From positions 62,001 through 126,000 of the forward strand of contig CAMLBF010000004.1 of assembly GCA_946478235.1 (NCBI GenBank): DNA of 64,000 nt, written 5' to 3'. How positions within the stretch are numbered: the first letter of the stretch is position 1; each line of letters opens with the position of its first letter. This document shows, in pieces, positions 53,730 through 62,358 of the stretch. Under the pieces are notes generated by a model that saw nothing but the letters and a program-made list of their open reading frames with translations, was not told the origin of the DNA and did not search any database. The stretch is from an uncultured Bartonella sp. (lineage in GTDB: Bacteria > Pseudomonadota > Alphaproteobacteria > Rhizobiales > Rhizobiaceae). The translations under genes were made by a program, and so were the position numbers.

Positions 53730-55709
53730 ATGGAAAACAATCAAGACGAAGCCGTTATTGTTCTGCAAGACGTTATCCGTGAGTTTCCAGCAGGTGAATC
53801 GACAGTACGAATCTTAAAAGGTATAAACCTGACCATAAAACGCGGTGAAATGGTCGCCATTGTTGGCGCTTCTGGCTCGGGTAAATCCACATTAATGAAT
53901 ATATTGGGATGCCTTGATAGACCAAGTGCAGGAAGTTATCGCGTTTCAGGGAAAGAAACCTCTCAACTCAATGCTGATCAACTTTCAAGTTTGAGAAGAG
54001 ATCATTTCGGATTTATTTTTCAACGCTATCACTTGCTTAGCGAATTGACTGCACTGGATAATGTTGAAATTCCGGCCATTTATGCAGGACGCTCTCCATT
54101 AGAACGTGAAAAGCGCGCCGCAGCGCTTCTGCAACGATTGGGTATAGGAGAGCGTATCCATCATAGACCTGGACAGCTTTCAGGAGGTCAACAGCAACGC
54201 GTATCGATTGCCCGTGCGCTCATGAATAATGCTGAAGTAATTTTGGCAGATGAACCTACTGGTGCGCTTGATCGTAGTAGTGGTGAGGAAGTTTTACGAA
54301 TACTCGAAGAAATTCACGCCGAAGGTCGTACGATTATCATTGTCACACATGATATGTCCGTTGCGCAAAAAGCGGAACGAATTATTGAAATCAGTGATGG
54401 TGAGATTTTATCAGATAGACCAAATAAGCCAACAGAGTCGGCAACGGGGCGCGCAGATGATGTTGCAACAGAAGTCTTTAGTACGAGAAAAATTGGGATA
54501 ATCCGCTCTTTTTTAGATCGTTTTCATGAAGCTTTCCGCATGGCCTTGTTGTCCATGAATGCGCACCGTATGAGAACTTTTTTGACCATGCTTGGCGTTA
54601 TTATTGGCATTGCTGCAGTGGTTTCCATGGTGGCCCTTGGTAACGGAACGCAAAAACAAATATTGGAAAACATCAATAGCTTAGGCAGCAATACACTCAA
54701 TATATATGCAGGCAAAAGCTTTGCAGATATGCGATCCGGTAAAGTAACGACATTGGTTGATTCCGATGCAGTGGCACTTTCCCAACAACCATATGCCGAT
54801 GGTGTAACTCCAACTGTAACAACGTCTACAACTGTTCGTTATGGTTCATTGGAATCGAATGTTACTGTTTATGGTGTGAGTGACCAATATTTTGCGGCAC
54901 AAGGTGCTAAACTTGTTGAGGGAAAATTTTTTGACGCCGAAAGCGTTTTGGCACGAACAACAGAGTTGGTAATTGAAAAACAGGCTGTTACAACATTATT
55001 TCCTGATACACATGATAGTCCTATTGGCCAGGTCGTTCTAGTAGGAAAGGTACCGACACGCATAGTGGGTGTCATCGAGCTGCAACAGATGGGGCCGAAA
55101 TCTGATACATTGCAATTTTATCTGCCCTATACAACAGTACAAACTAGGTTTTTAGGCAACAACACAGTGCGTTCAATCACCTTGAAAGTTGCCGATAATG
55201 TCGATTCTCGGTTAGCAGAGGAAGCAGTTAAACGCTTTCTCATTATGCGCCATGGTGCTGAAGATTTCTTCATTCGTAATTCAGATGAATTTCGTGAGCA
55301 AGTTATGGCAAGTACACGCGTATTGACGGTGCTTGTCGCATCAATTGCCTTTATCTCGCTTTTGGTCGGTGGTATTGGCGTAATGAATATTATGCTTGTC
55401 ACTGTTTCAGAGCGTATCAATGAAATTGGTGTCCGTATGGCTGTTGGTGCAAGGCAGAGCGATATATTGCAACAGTTTCTCATTGAATCCATATTGGTGT
55501 GCCTCATCGGTGGGGCATTGGGAATTTTAGTTGGTTTATCGGTTGGTTGGATTTTTGCGGTTAGTGGAGCACCATTTGAACTTGTCTATTCTACAGGTTC
55601 TATTATGATCGCATTCATATTTTCTACGCTTATCGGTATTGGCTTCGGCTTTCTTCCGGCACGAAATGCTTCAAAGCTTGATCCTGTTGCTGCTTTGTCG
55701 AGAGATTAG
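53730..55709 (+). CDS. macB: MacB-type ABC efflux permease/ATPase
   Basis: The 659-residue protein fuses an N-terminal ABC ATPase to a four-TM permease. Walker A is VGASGSGKSTLMN near residue 45, the signature is LSGGQQQRVSIARAL near residue 150, and Walker B is VILADEPTGALD. The first TM is near residues 285-310, then a periplasmic MacB_PCD domain, then three C-terminal TM helices of the FtsX type. It works as a mechanotransmission pump for macrolides, peptides or other envelope-derived substrates. The natural substrate here is not evident, and no regulator gene is adjacent. Confidence 0.94.
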   Translation: MENNQDEAVIVLQDVIREFPAGESTVRILKGINLTIKRGEMVAIVGASGSGKSTLMNILGCLDRPSAGSYRVSGKETSQLNADQLSSLRRDHFGFIFQRYHLLSELTALDNVEIPAIYAGRSPLEREKRAAALLQRLGIGERIHHRPGQLSGGQQQRVSIARALMNNAEVILADEPTGALDRSSGEEVLRILEEIHAEGRTIIIVTHDMSVAQKAERIIEISDGEILSDRPNKPTESATGRADDVATEVFSTRKIGIIRSFLDRFHEAFRMALLSMNAHRMRTFLTMLGVIIGIAAVVSMVALGNGTQKQILENINSLGSNTLNIYAGKSFADMRSGKVTTLVDSDAVALSQQPYADGVTPTVTTSTTVRYGSLESNVTVYGVSDQYFAAQGAKLVEGKFFDAESVLARTTELVIEKQAVTTLFPDTHDSPIGQVVLVGKVPTRIVGVIELQQMGPKSDTLQFYLPYTTVQTRFLGNNTVRSITLKVADNVDSRLAEEAVKRFLIMRHGAEDFFIRNSDEFREQVMASTRVLTVLVASIAFISLLVGGIGVMNIMLVTVSERINEIGVRMAVGARQSDILQQFLIESILVCLIGGALGILVGLSVGWIFAVSGAPFELVYSTGSIMIAFIFSTLIGIGFGFLPARNASKLDPVAALSRD

Positions 55710-55779
55710 TCCATACACCAAGAAATGCAGCCATTTTTGATGTCAAAGTATTTGCTAGAGACTTCAAAGGAAATTGAAA

Positions 55780-56253
55780 TTGTCGAAAACCACACCAGCT
55801 ACTTCCTTTTTGGATCATAATCATATTGCCTACGAATTTATTACTTATAATTATGATCCACATGCTGATCGTGCAGGACTTCAAGCTGCAGAGGCAGTTG
55901 GTGCAGATCCTGCAACTGTTTTCAAAACACTCATGGTCAATGTTGACGGTAAACCACATGTTGCGGTGCTACCGTCAGACCAAGAAGCAAATATGAAGAA
56001 GTTGGCGGCTGCATTTGGTAGCAAACATGCAGAAATGTTGTCTGTTGAAGAGGCAGAAAAGCTGACGGGTTACAAAGTTGGTGGTATTTCACCTTTTGGT
56101 CAAAGGAGACATCTTCCGATTGTTTTCGAAGAAACAGCAGAGCTTTTTGACGCAATATATATTAATGGTGGTGGACGCGGATATCAGGTTAAACTTTCAC
56201 CTCAAGATGCAATAAAGATACTTTCTGCAAAAGTTGCTGACTTTAAACGCTGA
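55780..56253 (+). CDS. ybaK: Cys-tRNA(Pro) deacylase YbaK/EbsC
   Basis: This 157-residue trans-editing enzyme has the core motif DPATVFKTLMVNVDGKPHVAVLP with the key Lys, and GGISPFGQRRHLPIVFEE. YbaK hydrolyses Cys-tRNAPro made in error by prolyl-tRNA synthetase. I select TTG 55780 because AAAGGA is eight bases upstream; the TTG at 55774 is only two bases from it. It lies 70 bases after macB. Confidence 0.92.
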   Translation: MSKTTPATSFLDHNHIAYEFITYNYDPHADRAGLQAAEAVGADPATVFKTLMVNVDGKPHVAVLPSDQEANMKKLAAAFGSKHAEMLSVEEAEKLTGYKVGGISPFGQRRHLPIVFEETAELFDAIYINGGGRGYQVKLSPQDAIKILSAKVADFKR

Positions 56254-56351
56254 AACAGTGTGCGATATGGCTTAAATATTCATGGGTAGTAGGGAACAGA
56301 TAGTGTCTTTATCGCTATTCATGCAAATATCAAAAATTGCTCCTAATGGTA

Positions 56352-57023
56352 TTAAATCCATGAGCGGATTTCTGCGCCGATATATTTGATATATTCTGTT
56401 CCAATTAATCTCAGTTGATTGAATTGCCTCACCCAACTTTGATCTTCGTTGCCATCACTAATGGGGTAAGCAATAAAGGTAGTATTGGGTAACAAACGCT
56501 CCAGCTCACGTAGAGATCTGGGCATGTGATAATCGTTGGTTACAATATAAACGCTACGATAATGCTTTTGTTTGATCCAATTTGTGCTTTCTTCGGCATT
56601 GCCTATTGTATTGGTTGCGTCATGGCCAAGATCAACACAACAGTCGAATAATTTCGGATCAGCATGGGTTACACGAATTAAAGTGTGACTATTTGTTGAA
56701 GGATTAACACCGCTAATAAGCAGGCGTTCTCCCTTACCTTTGGCAAGCAGTTCCAATCCAGCTGCTACGCGTTTTTCACCTCCGGTTAAAACAATGATAG
56801 CATCTGCTTTCGGCAATGGATTAGGTGGAACTGTTCGGGATATTTTTTCACTAAAGTAAAAAAATCCTGCGCTAAAAATTATAATGCAAAGCAGTATTAT
56901 AATTGTGACTGGAGGTAGATGTTTGAAAAAACGCTTTTTCCACCGCAGCAAAGTTAATTTCCGCATCCGTTTGTGGCGGATGTTAGGATTTGCCAGCTCT
57001 GCAATTAAAGCACAATCACTCAT
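56352..57023 (-). CDS. YdcF/ElyC family protein (DUF218)
   Basis: The 223-residue protein has one N-terminal TM helix (about 36-58) and a periplasmic DUF218 domain. Its motifs are ADAIIVLTGGEKRVAAGLELL, ERLLISGVNPS, GHDATNTIGNAEESTNW and VTNDYHMPRSLRELERLLP. DUF218 proteins such as ElyC and SanA affect envelope integrity. ATG 57023 avoids overlap with ftsX; a GTG at 57047 would overlap by 20 bases. The gene follows ftsX as in Rhizobiales, but the acyltransferase gene plsC that usually comes next is absent here. Confidence 0.82.
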   Translation of the reverse strand: MSDCALIAELANPNIRHKRMRKLTLLRWKKRFFKHLPPVTIIILLCIIIFSAGFFYFSEKISRTVPPNPLPKADAIIVLTGGEKRVAAGLELLAKGKGERLLISGVNPSTNSHTLIRVTHADPKLFDCCVDLGHDATNTIGNAEESTNWIKQKHYRSVYIVTNDYHMPRSLRELERLLPNTTFIAYPISDGNEDQSWVRQFNQLRLIGTEYIKYIGAEIRSWI

Positions 57024-57027
57024 AATT

Positions 57028-58002
57028 TTAGAACAAATCGCTTTCACTACGGTCTATAAATCTCAATTGATTGAGAATGGTTAAACGACTGGTCACCATC
57101 GTCAATATTGATACGCAACATATTAATATGAAAATCTTTAAATAACTTAACCAATCGATCGAAAAATTGCCGAACAATGCAGAAGCTTGGTCGGCTTCGG
57201 GCATACCGATATTGTGGCTTGCCCAAAATGAAAAAGCGACAAACACGAAGATTGCAGCAACACCTCCATAAAATGATCCTTTAAGACCAGTTTTCAAAAA
57301 ATGGAAATCGAATTGTCGTGCAATAAATTTCGACTCAGCACCAATGAAATGGAGTACTTCGACAATATGAGCGTTACCAGAGAGAGCACTTCTTGTTGCA
57401 AAAATAATTGTCAAAATGAGTGATGCTATCACTAAACATAGAATTACTAAGCCGATGATAATTGTTGCATGTGCCATGAGAACAAGTCGATCAATTGCAT
57501 TGTGATGATTATCAAAACTTCCACCCGGTATTTGAGTGGAAATGGCATCACTTATCATACCAAAATCGGGTTGCTTGTCATTGTCGAGGGTTACAATAAC
57601 CAGTCTTGGAACTGGCAGCTCCTTTAACTCCAACCCAGTACCAAGCCATGGCTCTAAAAGACGTTCGGTTGCTGCACGATCAACAATTTGAGCGTCTTTA
57701 ACCCCTTGAAATCCTTTCACCAAGTCAACAGCGTAACGAAGTGTTTTTTCAATATCGAGGCCGTCAGTTGGACGAATTTGAATAGTTGCTTCTCTAGAGA
57801 TTTCACTTTCCCAATTGCGTGCTGAATGACTGATAAGGTCAACGCCACCAATTGCTAGAGATGCGAGGAATGTCATGATAGCAATGACAACCACCAAGGC
57901 TTGACCGGTAACATCATGTCCGGGAACAATAGAGGAAAGGCCGTCGCTTTGTCTCTTTCCAAAAAAGCGTTTTTTGGTGTTTAATGATGATAGCTTAGTC
58001 AT
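57028..58002 (-). CDS. ftsX: Cell-division permease-like protein FtsX
   Basis: The 324-residue protein has one TM near residue 45, a periplasmic loop and three further TM helices toward the C-terminus. This is the FtsX layout, and HIVEVLHFIGAESKFIARQFDFHFLKTGL is its typical cytosolic loop. FtsEX couples ATP hydrolysis to activation of peptidoglycan amidases at the septum. The start ATG 58002 is inside the 3' end of ftsE (8-base overlap). An upstream Met at 58023 is possible but deeper in ftsE. Confidence 0.88.
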   Translation of the reverse strand: MTKLSSLNTKKRFFGKRQSDGLSSIVPGHDVTGQALVVVIAIMTFLASLAIGGVDLISHSARNWESEISREATIQIRPTDGLDIEKTLRYAVDLVKGFQGVKDAQIVDRAATERLLEPWLGTGLELKELPVPRLVIVTLDNDKQPDFGMISDAISTQIPGGSFDNHHNAIDRLVLMAHATIIIGLVILCLVIASLILTIIFATRSALSGNAHIVEVLHFIGAESKFIARQFDFHFLKTGLKGSFYGGVAAIFVFVAFSFWASHNIGMPEADQASALFGNFSIDWLSYLKIFILICCVSILTMVTSRLTILNQLRFIDRSESDLF

Positions 58003-58654
58003 ATATATCAAGCCTTCCATCATTAAGAATCATGCGCCGTGCATCAACTTGATCCATCAAACCGATATCGTGTGTTGCGATAATGACTGCTGTTCCTGAC
58101 CGGTTAAGCTCGATGAAAAGCCGTAAAAGACGGCGTGCCAATGTTGGATCAACATTACCGGTAGGTTCATCGGCAAGAAGAATTTCTGGTTGATCTATGA
58201 GTGCACGTGCTATCGCCGCACGTTGCTTTTCTCCGCCAGAAAGAACAGGAGGTAAGACATCCATACGTTCACCCAAACCGACCCATTGCAGCAATTCTTC
58301 TACTTCAGCGCGGTAGGTTATCTCTTCTCGCCCTTTGATTCGTAGCGGTAAAGAAACATTTTCATATGTGGTCATATGGTCAAGTAAACGAAAATCCTGA
58401 AATACGATTCCAATACGTTGTCTTAATGCCGACATGTCACGGCGTTTTAAAAGAGCTGTATCCGTACCAAATATATTAATCAGGCCACGTGTTGGCTTTA
58501 ATGCAAGAAACATTAAGCGTAATAATGAGGTTTTTCCCGCACCTGATGGGCCTGTTAAAAATTGAAATGATCCGCGTGGAATATGAAAGCTTACATCGCG
58601 AAGCACTTCAGGACCCATTCCATAGCGTAATCCAACATTTTCAAAACGAATCAC
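57995..58654 (-). CDS. ftsE: Cell-division ATP-binding protein FtsE
   Basis: This 219-residue ABC ATPase has Walker A LTGPSGAGKTSLLRL near residue 34, the Q-loop in IGIVFQDFRLLDHMTTYENV, signature LSGGEKQRAAIARAL, Walker B ILLADEPTGNVD and the switch His in IIATHDIGL. MIRFENVGLRYG is a standard FtsE N-terminus. It pairs with FtsX and is divergent from hpt. Confidence 0.95.
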   Translation of the reverse strand: MIRFENVGLRYGMGPEVLRDVSFHIPRGSFQFLTGPSGAGKTSLLRLMFLALKPTRGLINIFGTDTALLKRRDMSALRQRIGIVFQDFRLLDHMTTYENVSLPLRIKGREEITYRAEVEELLQWVGLGERMDVLPPVLSGGEKQRAAIARALIDQPEILLADEPTGNVDPTLARRLLRLFIELNRSGTAVIIATHDIGLMDQVDARRMILNDGRLDIYD

Positions 58655-58888
58655 AGTGCGTGTACCTACATTTCAGCTTTGCTATTTTACTTAATTTATG
58701 AATAGGAAAGCTGGCATTTTAACGGCTTACCTATTATCATTTGCGTTGAATCATCTGGCTGAATTCATTTTTAGCCCATATTCTCCTATATCCTTGTGGA
58801 ATATGGTTAAGTCACGGTTAAAATTTATTGTTGATCGGTGCTTTCTTCGGAAAGCCGTCTGTGTTAGGCATCGGCAGAAATTTGTTAC

Positions 58889-59437
58889 ATGGATATCGAA
58901 ATGCCCATTATAGATGGAAAGACAATAGACGTCTTATTTTCTGCAGAAGAAATTGCAAAACGTAATCAAGTTATTGCGCAAGAAATTGCTGAGAAAAAAC
59001 CAGATAAATTGCTAATTTTGCCGGTGTTAAAGGGCTCATTTATTTTTGCCGCCGATCTCATCAGGGCTTTACACAGTGTAGGTGTTGTTTCCACTGTAGA
59101 ATTTATTACAGTATCGAGTTACGGTGCGGGTAAAGAAAGTGGTGATATCAAGCTTCTTCACGATGTCGATAGCGATGTGACAGGGCGAGATATTTTATTG
59201 GTTGATGATATTCTGGAATCAGGAAAAACATTAAAATTTGTACGGGATTTATTAAAATCACGTGGAGCAAAACGCATTTTTGTTGCTGCACTTCTTGATA
59301 AGGCTATGAGGCGGCAAGCAAATATTGAAGCAGACTTTGTCGGGTTTTCGTGCCCTGATAATTTTGTCGTAGGATATGGTATGGATGCAGGTCACGCATT
59401 CCGCCAACTACCTTTTGTCGGTGTTGTTCGCGATTAA
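58889..59437 (+). CDS. hpt: Hypoxanthine phosphoribosyltransferase
   Basis: The 182-residue purine salvage enzyme transfers phosphoribose from PRPP to hypoxanthine or guanine. The PRPP motif is DILLVDDILESGKTLKFV near residue 100; LLILPVLKGSFIFAADLIRAL and the C-terminal VVGYGMDAGHAFRQLPFVGVV are typical. ATG 58889 has little ribosome-site support. The ATG at 58901 (MPIIDGKTID) matches where relatives begin, so the protein may be four residues shorter. Confidence 0.94.
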   Translation: MDIEMPIIDGKTIDVLFSAEEIAKRNQVIAQEIAEKKPDKLLILPVLKGSFIFAADLIRALHSVGVVSTVEFITVSSYGAGKESGDIKLLHDVDSDVTGRDILLVDDILESGKTLKFVRDLLKSRGAKRIFVAALLDKAMRRQANIEADFVGFSCPDNFVVGYGMDAGHAFRQLPFVGVVRD

Positions 59438-59599
59438 TATATTGCAAAAGCGATATAAAACAGTTGTCTGATATTGGTTGAAGAGTATCGAGCCACATTT
59501 GTTGGTTTATTGATGAGCAATAGTTTTGCCAAGCGGAGTTATTAATATCCGTTATAACTGGGCTGGCAATCCATAATAGGTTTCAGCGCGGACAGATGG

Positions 59600-60979
59600 T
59601 CAACTTTGATTGTAGGGAAAATTATTAAGAGTGTCAGGCGCCAATAATTCAAAGGACACCCCTTTAGCATCATAATTTAAATTTGCTCTTCCATTAAAAC
59701 TAACGGGAAGAAGACGCTCGATTAATTTTGAACCAAAACCTTTCTGTTTAGGTTTAGACACTTTGGGGCCTCCGGATTCGTTCCAATAGAAACGAAAGCA
59801 CTCATTATCTATCGACCAAAAGATTTTTACCTTTCCCCTTTTATTCGATAATGCGCCATATTTGATAGCATTTGTACTTAATTCATGCAGCGCTAATGCC
59901 ATTGATAATGCTGCTTGCGGTGAAAGTGGTATATCCGCACCTTCAATAATAAAACGATCTTTGTTGCAGCTGTGAATGCTAATCGTGCTTTCAAGGATTT
60001 GTTTTAGGCTGGCACTATTTGATACACCTTTTGTTAGAATATCTTGGGCGCGTGCTAGTGCCTTTAATCTTATCGATAAATCTTGTGATGCTGTTTCAAG
60101 GGATGAAGCCTTAGACAGAGTTTGATTAGCAATGCTCTGTACAATGGCTAAAATATTTTTGACCCTATGAACAAGCTCGCCAGATAATATTTCCTGCTTT
60201 TCCTGCGCTTTATGATGCTCTGTCACATCTTGCAATACGCCAAGAATACGCTCTCTTACGGTTGAGCCGCTATCCCGAGGAGCGATTTCAGACCAATATC
60301 CCATCCAGCGTAGCTGATTATCGTTTGCTCGTCTTATTTGGAATTCTAAATGGGTTATAGAATTGGTACCATGTTTTGTTTCCAATATTTTGTGTACGAT
60401 CGTTCCTTGATCATCTATCAATACACTGAAAAACTGATCGAGCGACAGTTCTGGTGCTTCAGGAAAACCCAATAGTCTAAGAAATTGTGGAGTTGCTTCT
60501 ATGACGCGGCGGTCTTGATCAATTTCAAAGGCACCTATACCCGCTGCTTGCTGGGCAAGTCGAACCCGTTCTTCACTGAGCCGCAATGATTCAGAGTTAC
60601 GTCTTTCTTCTGTACGGTCACGGACAATTTTTAAAAAACCTTTTTGTTTGCCATCATCGCCGTAAAAAGCTTGTAAATCGCCTGAAGCCCAAAACGTTGT
60701 TCCATCCTTACGTATGTGATAGCGCTCTACAGCATCAATACGATGGAGACTTGCCATCTCTCGACGCAGCTTTGGTAATCCAGTCTCACGATCTTCGTTA
60801 GTGAATAGAATATCTAAAGGTTGACCAATTGCTTCTTCTGGGGTCCAGCCAAACAATTTTTGTGCGCCGAAACTCCAAGTGACAATTCGCCCTTTCATGT
60901 CAGCAGTCAATATTGCATAGTCCAATGCATTATCGAGAATAAGCTGATTGCGCCATCCTTGTTTTTCAACACGCTTCAT
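59600..60979 (-). CDS. PAS-PAS HWE-family sensor histidine kinase
   Basis: The 459-residue soluble kinase has two PAS domains (about 12-125, DYAILTADMKGRIVTWSFGAQKLFGWTPEEAIG, and 138-255). A HWE dimerisation box with the phospho-acceptor His follows (ELVHRVKNILAIVQSIANQTL near residue 269), then a HWE ATPase domain (ALHELSTNAIKYGAL, then FYWNESGGPKV and GFGSKLIERLL). No TM segment is present, so it senses a cytosolic cue. The first PAS lacks the NCRFLQ motif of LOV photoreceptors. No response regulator is adjacent, so it is an orphan; HWE kinases often feed PhyR/NepR general stress signalling in this order. Confidence 0.87.
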   Translation of the reverse strand: MKRVEKQGWRNQLILDNALDYAILTADMKGRIVTWSFGAQKLFGWTPEEAIGQPLDILFTNEDRETGLPKLRREMASLHRIDAVERYHIRKDGTTFWASGDLQAFYGDDGKQKGFLKIVRDRTEERRNSESLRLSEERVRLAQQAAGIGAFEIDQDRRVIEATPQFLRLLGFPEAPELSLDQFFSVLIDDQGTIVHKILETKHGTNSITHLEFQIRRANDNQLRWMGYWSEIAPRDSGSTVRERILGVLQDVTEHHKAQEKQEILSGELVHRVKNILAIVQSIANQTLSKASSLETASQDLSIRLKALARAQDILTKGVSNSASLKQILESTISIHSCNKDRFIIEGADIPLSPQAALSMALALHELSTNAIKYGALSNKRGKVKIFWSIDNECFRFYWNESGGPKVSKPKQKGFGSKLIERLLPVSFNGRANLNYDAKGVSFELLAPDTLNNFPYNQS

Positions 60980-61416
60980 TACCTTTATTCAAACTCCATT
61001 CAGTAAAAGCTCACAAAGACTAAAAGTTCAAGCGTATCATTTCTGATGATATAGCCTAAAAACGTTTTAAATTTAACACTTTATATAGAGTTTGTTAATC
61101 GTTTAACTAAAATAAATTATATTTAATATTAATTTTATTGTATTTTTAAAAATTTTATAAATTTTTAGTTCTGAAAGAACGTGCGTATTTAACGAATATG
61201 TAAAAAAATTTTAATTATTCTATTATTTAGAATAATGATTATTTGGATATATTATTTTATGTTTAATTTTAATATATCCAGAAATCTCTATAACGTAATA
61301 TTGATATTATTTAACCTGATAAAAAATATATCGAAATATAAATTGAATGTATTGATTGCTATTATCAATATAATATTTGTTGGTTCATCAGCCTTAACAG
61401 ATGAGGAGTATTCAAC
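60980..61416. other. Very AT-rich intergenic region with stacked hairpins upstream of pta
   Basis: This 437-bp gap between the divergent HWE kinase and pta genes is among the most A/T-rich of the window. Two perfect hairpins stand 8 bases apart: ATTATTCTA (61214-61222) with TAGAATAAT (61228-61236), and GGATATATT (61245-61253) with AATATATCC (61271-61279). A smaller GTTCT-GAA-AGAAC lies just upstream (near 61169-61181). A 62-codon frame (61235-61423) is a low-complexity artefact of the AT bias. GAGGAG at 61403 is the ribosome site of pta. Confidence 0.5.
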
Positions 61417-62358
61417 GTGTTAACAAAACATGGTCGCTATGATTCTTATCTTAAGCAGGCACATGATCAGCCACCGATTAAGACTGCAATTGTTCATCCT
61501 TGTTCATCAGAAGCGATATTGGCAGCAATAGAGGCTTGGCAGGAAAAATTTCTAGAACCTATACTTGTTGGACCTGTAGCAAAAATAAAAAAAGCAGCGG
61601 ATGACGCTAAAGTTACTCTGGATAGTATCCAGATTGTTGATACGGAACACAGTCATGCAGCTGCAAAACAGGCTGTTAAAATGGCGGCTGATGGACAAGT
61701 GCAAGCGTTGATGAAGGGCTCATTACACACTGATGAATTGCTGAGTGCAGTTGTCAGTGCGGAATCAGGTTTGCGAACAGAACGAAGAATTAGCCATGTC
61801 TATGCTATGGACATACCAGCATATTCCAAAGCACTTTTTATAACTGATGCAGCGATTAATATATGCCCTGATCTAGATGATAAGCGTGATATTATTCAAA
61901 ATGCAGTTGATTTGATGCATATTTTAGGGGTTGAGAAGCCTTTGGTGGCGGTGTTGGCTGCTGTTGAAACTGTTAATTCAAAAATGCAAGCGACACTTGA
62001 TGCAGCTGCTCTCACGGTTATGTCTATGCGCGGACAAATTACGGGGGCGGTGGTTGATGGACCTTTAGCATTTGACAACGCTATCAATCTAAAAGCTGCA
62101 GAAATTAAAGGTATTGTTTCTCCTGTTGCTGGTCAGGCAGATATTTTGCTTGTTCCAGATCTCGAGGCAGGAAATATGTTAGCTAAGCAGTTAATGTATT
62201 TTGCTGATGCCGGGGCTGCTGGATTGGTTCTTGGTGCGCGTGTACCAATTATCTTAACAAGTCGATCTGATAAAGTTGCTGTGCGATTGGCATCAGCCGC
62301 ACTTGCCAAGATAATGGTTGAACGTAAGTTTAAATTGGATCAAAAACATCATGAATGA
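61417..62358 (+). CDS. pta: Phosphate acetyltransferase (PTA/PTB domain)
   Basis: The 313-residue protein is a single phosphate acetyl/butyryltransferase domain, starting with GTG 61417 eight bases after GAGGAG. It has ALMKGSLHTDELLSAVVS and the C-terminal VAGQADILLVPDLEAGNMLAKQL block that forms the CoA site. It interconverts acetyl-CoA and acetyl phosphate. Many Rhizobiales relatives are fused to an enoyl-CoA hydratase-like MaoC domain; here only the PTA part is present. It overlaps ackA by eight bases, so it is coupled to acetate kinase. Phosphate butyryltransferase cannot be excluded by sequence alone. Confidence 0.87.
   Translation: MLTKHGRYDSYLKQAHDQPPIKTAIVHPCSSEAILAAIEAWQEKFLEPILVGPVAKIKKAADDAKVTLDSIQIVDTEHSHAAAKQAVKMAADGQVQALMKGSLHTDELLSAVVSAESGLRTERRISHVYAMDIPAYSKALFITDAAINICPDLDDKRDIIQNAVDLMHILGVEKPLVAVLAAVETVNSKMQATLDAAALTVMSMRGQITGAVVDGPLAFDNAINLKAAEIKGIVSPVAGQADILLVPDLEAGNMLAKQLMYFADAGAAGLVLGARVPIILTSRSDKVAVRLASAALAKIMVERKFKLDQKHHE

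Noticed and set aside
61235-61423. 62-codon plus-strand ORF before pta
   Set aside because: Ile/Asn/Tyr-rich translation of an extremely AT-rich stretch, no ribosome site, and it overlaps the well-supported pta start.
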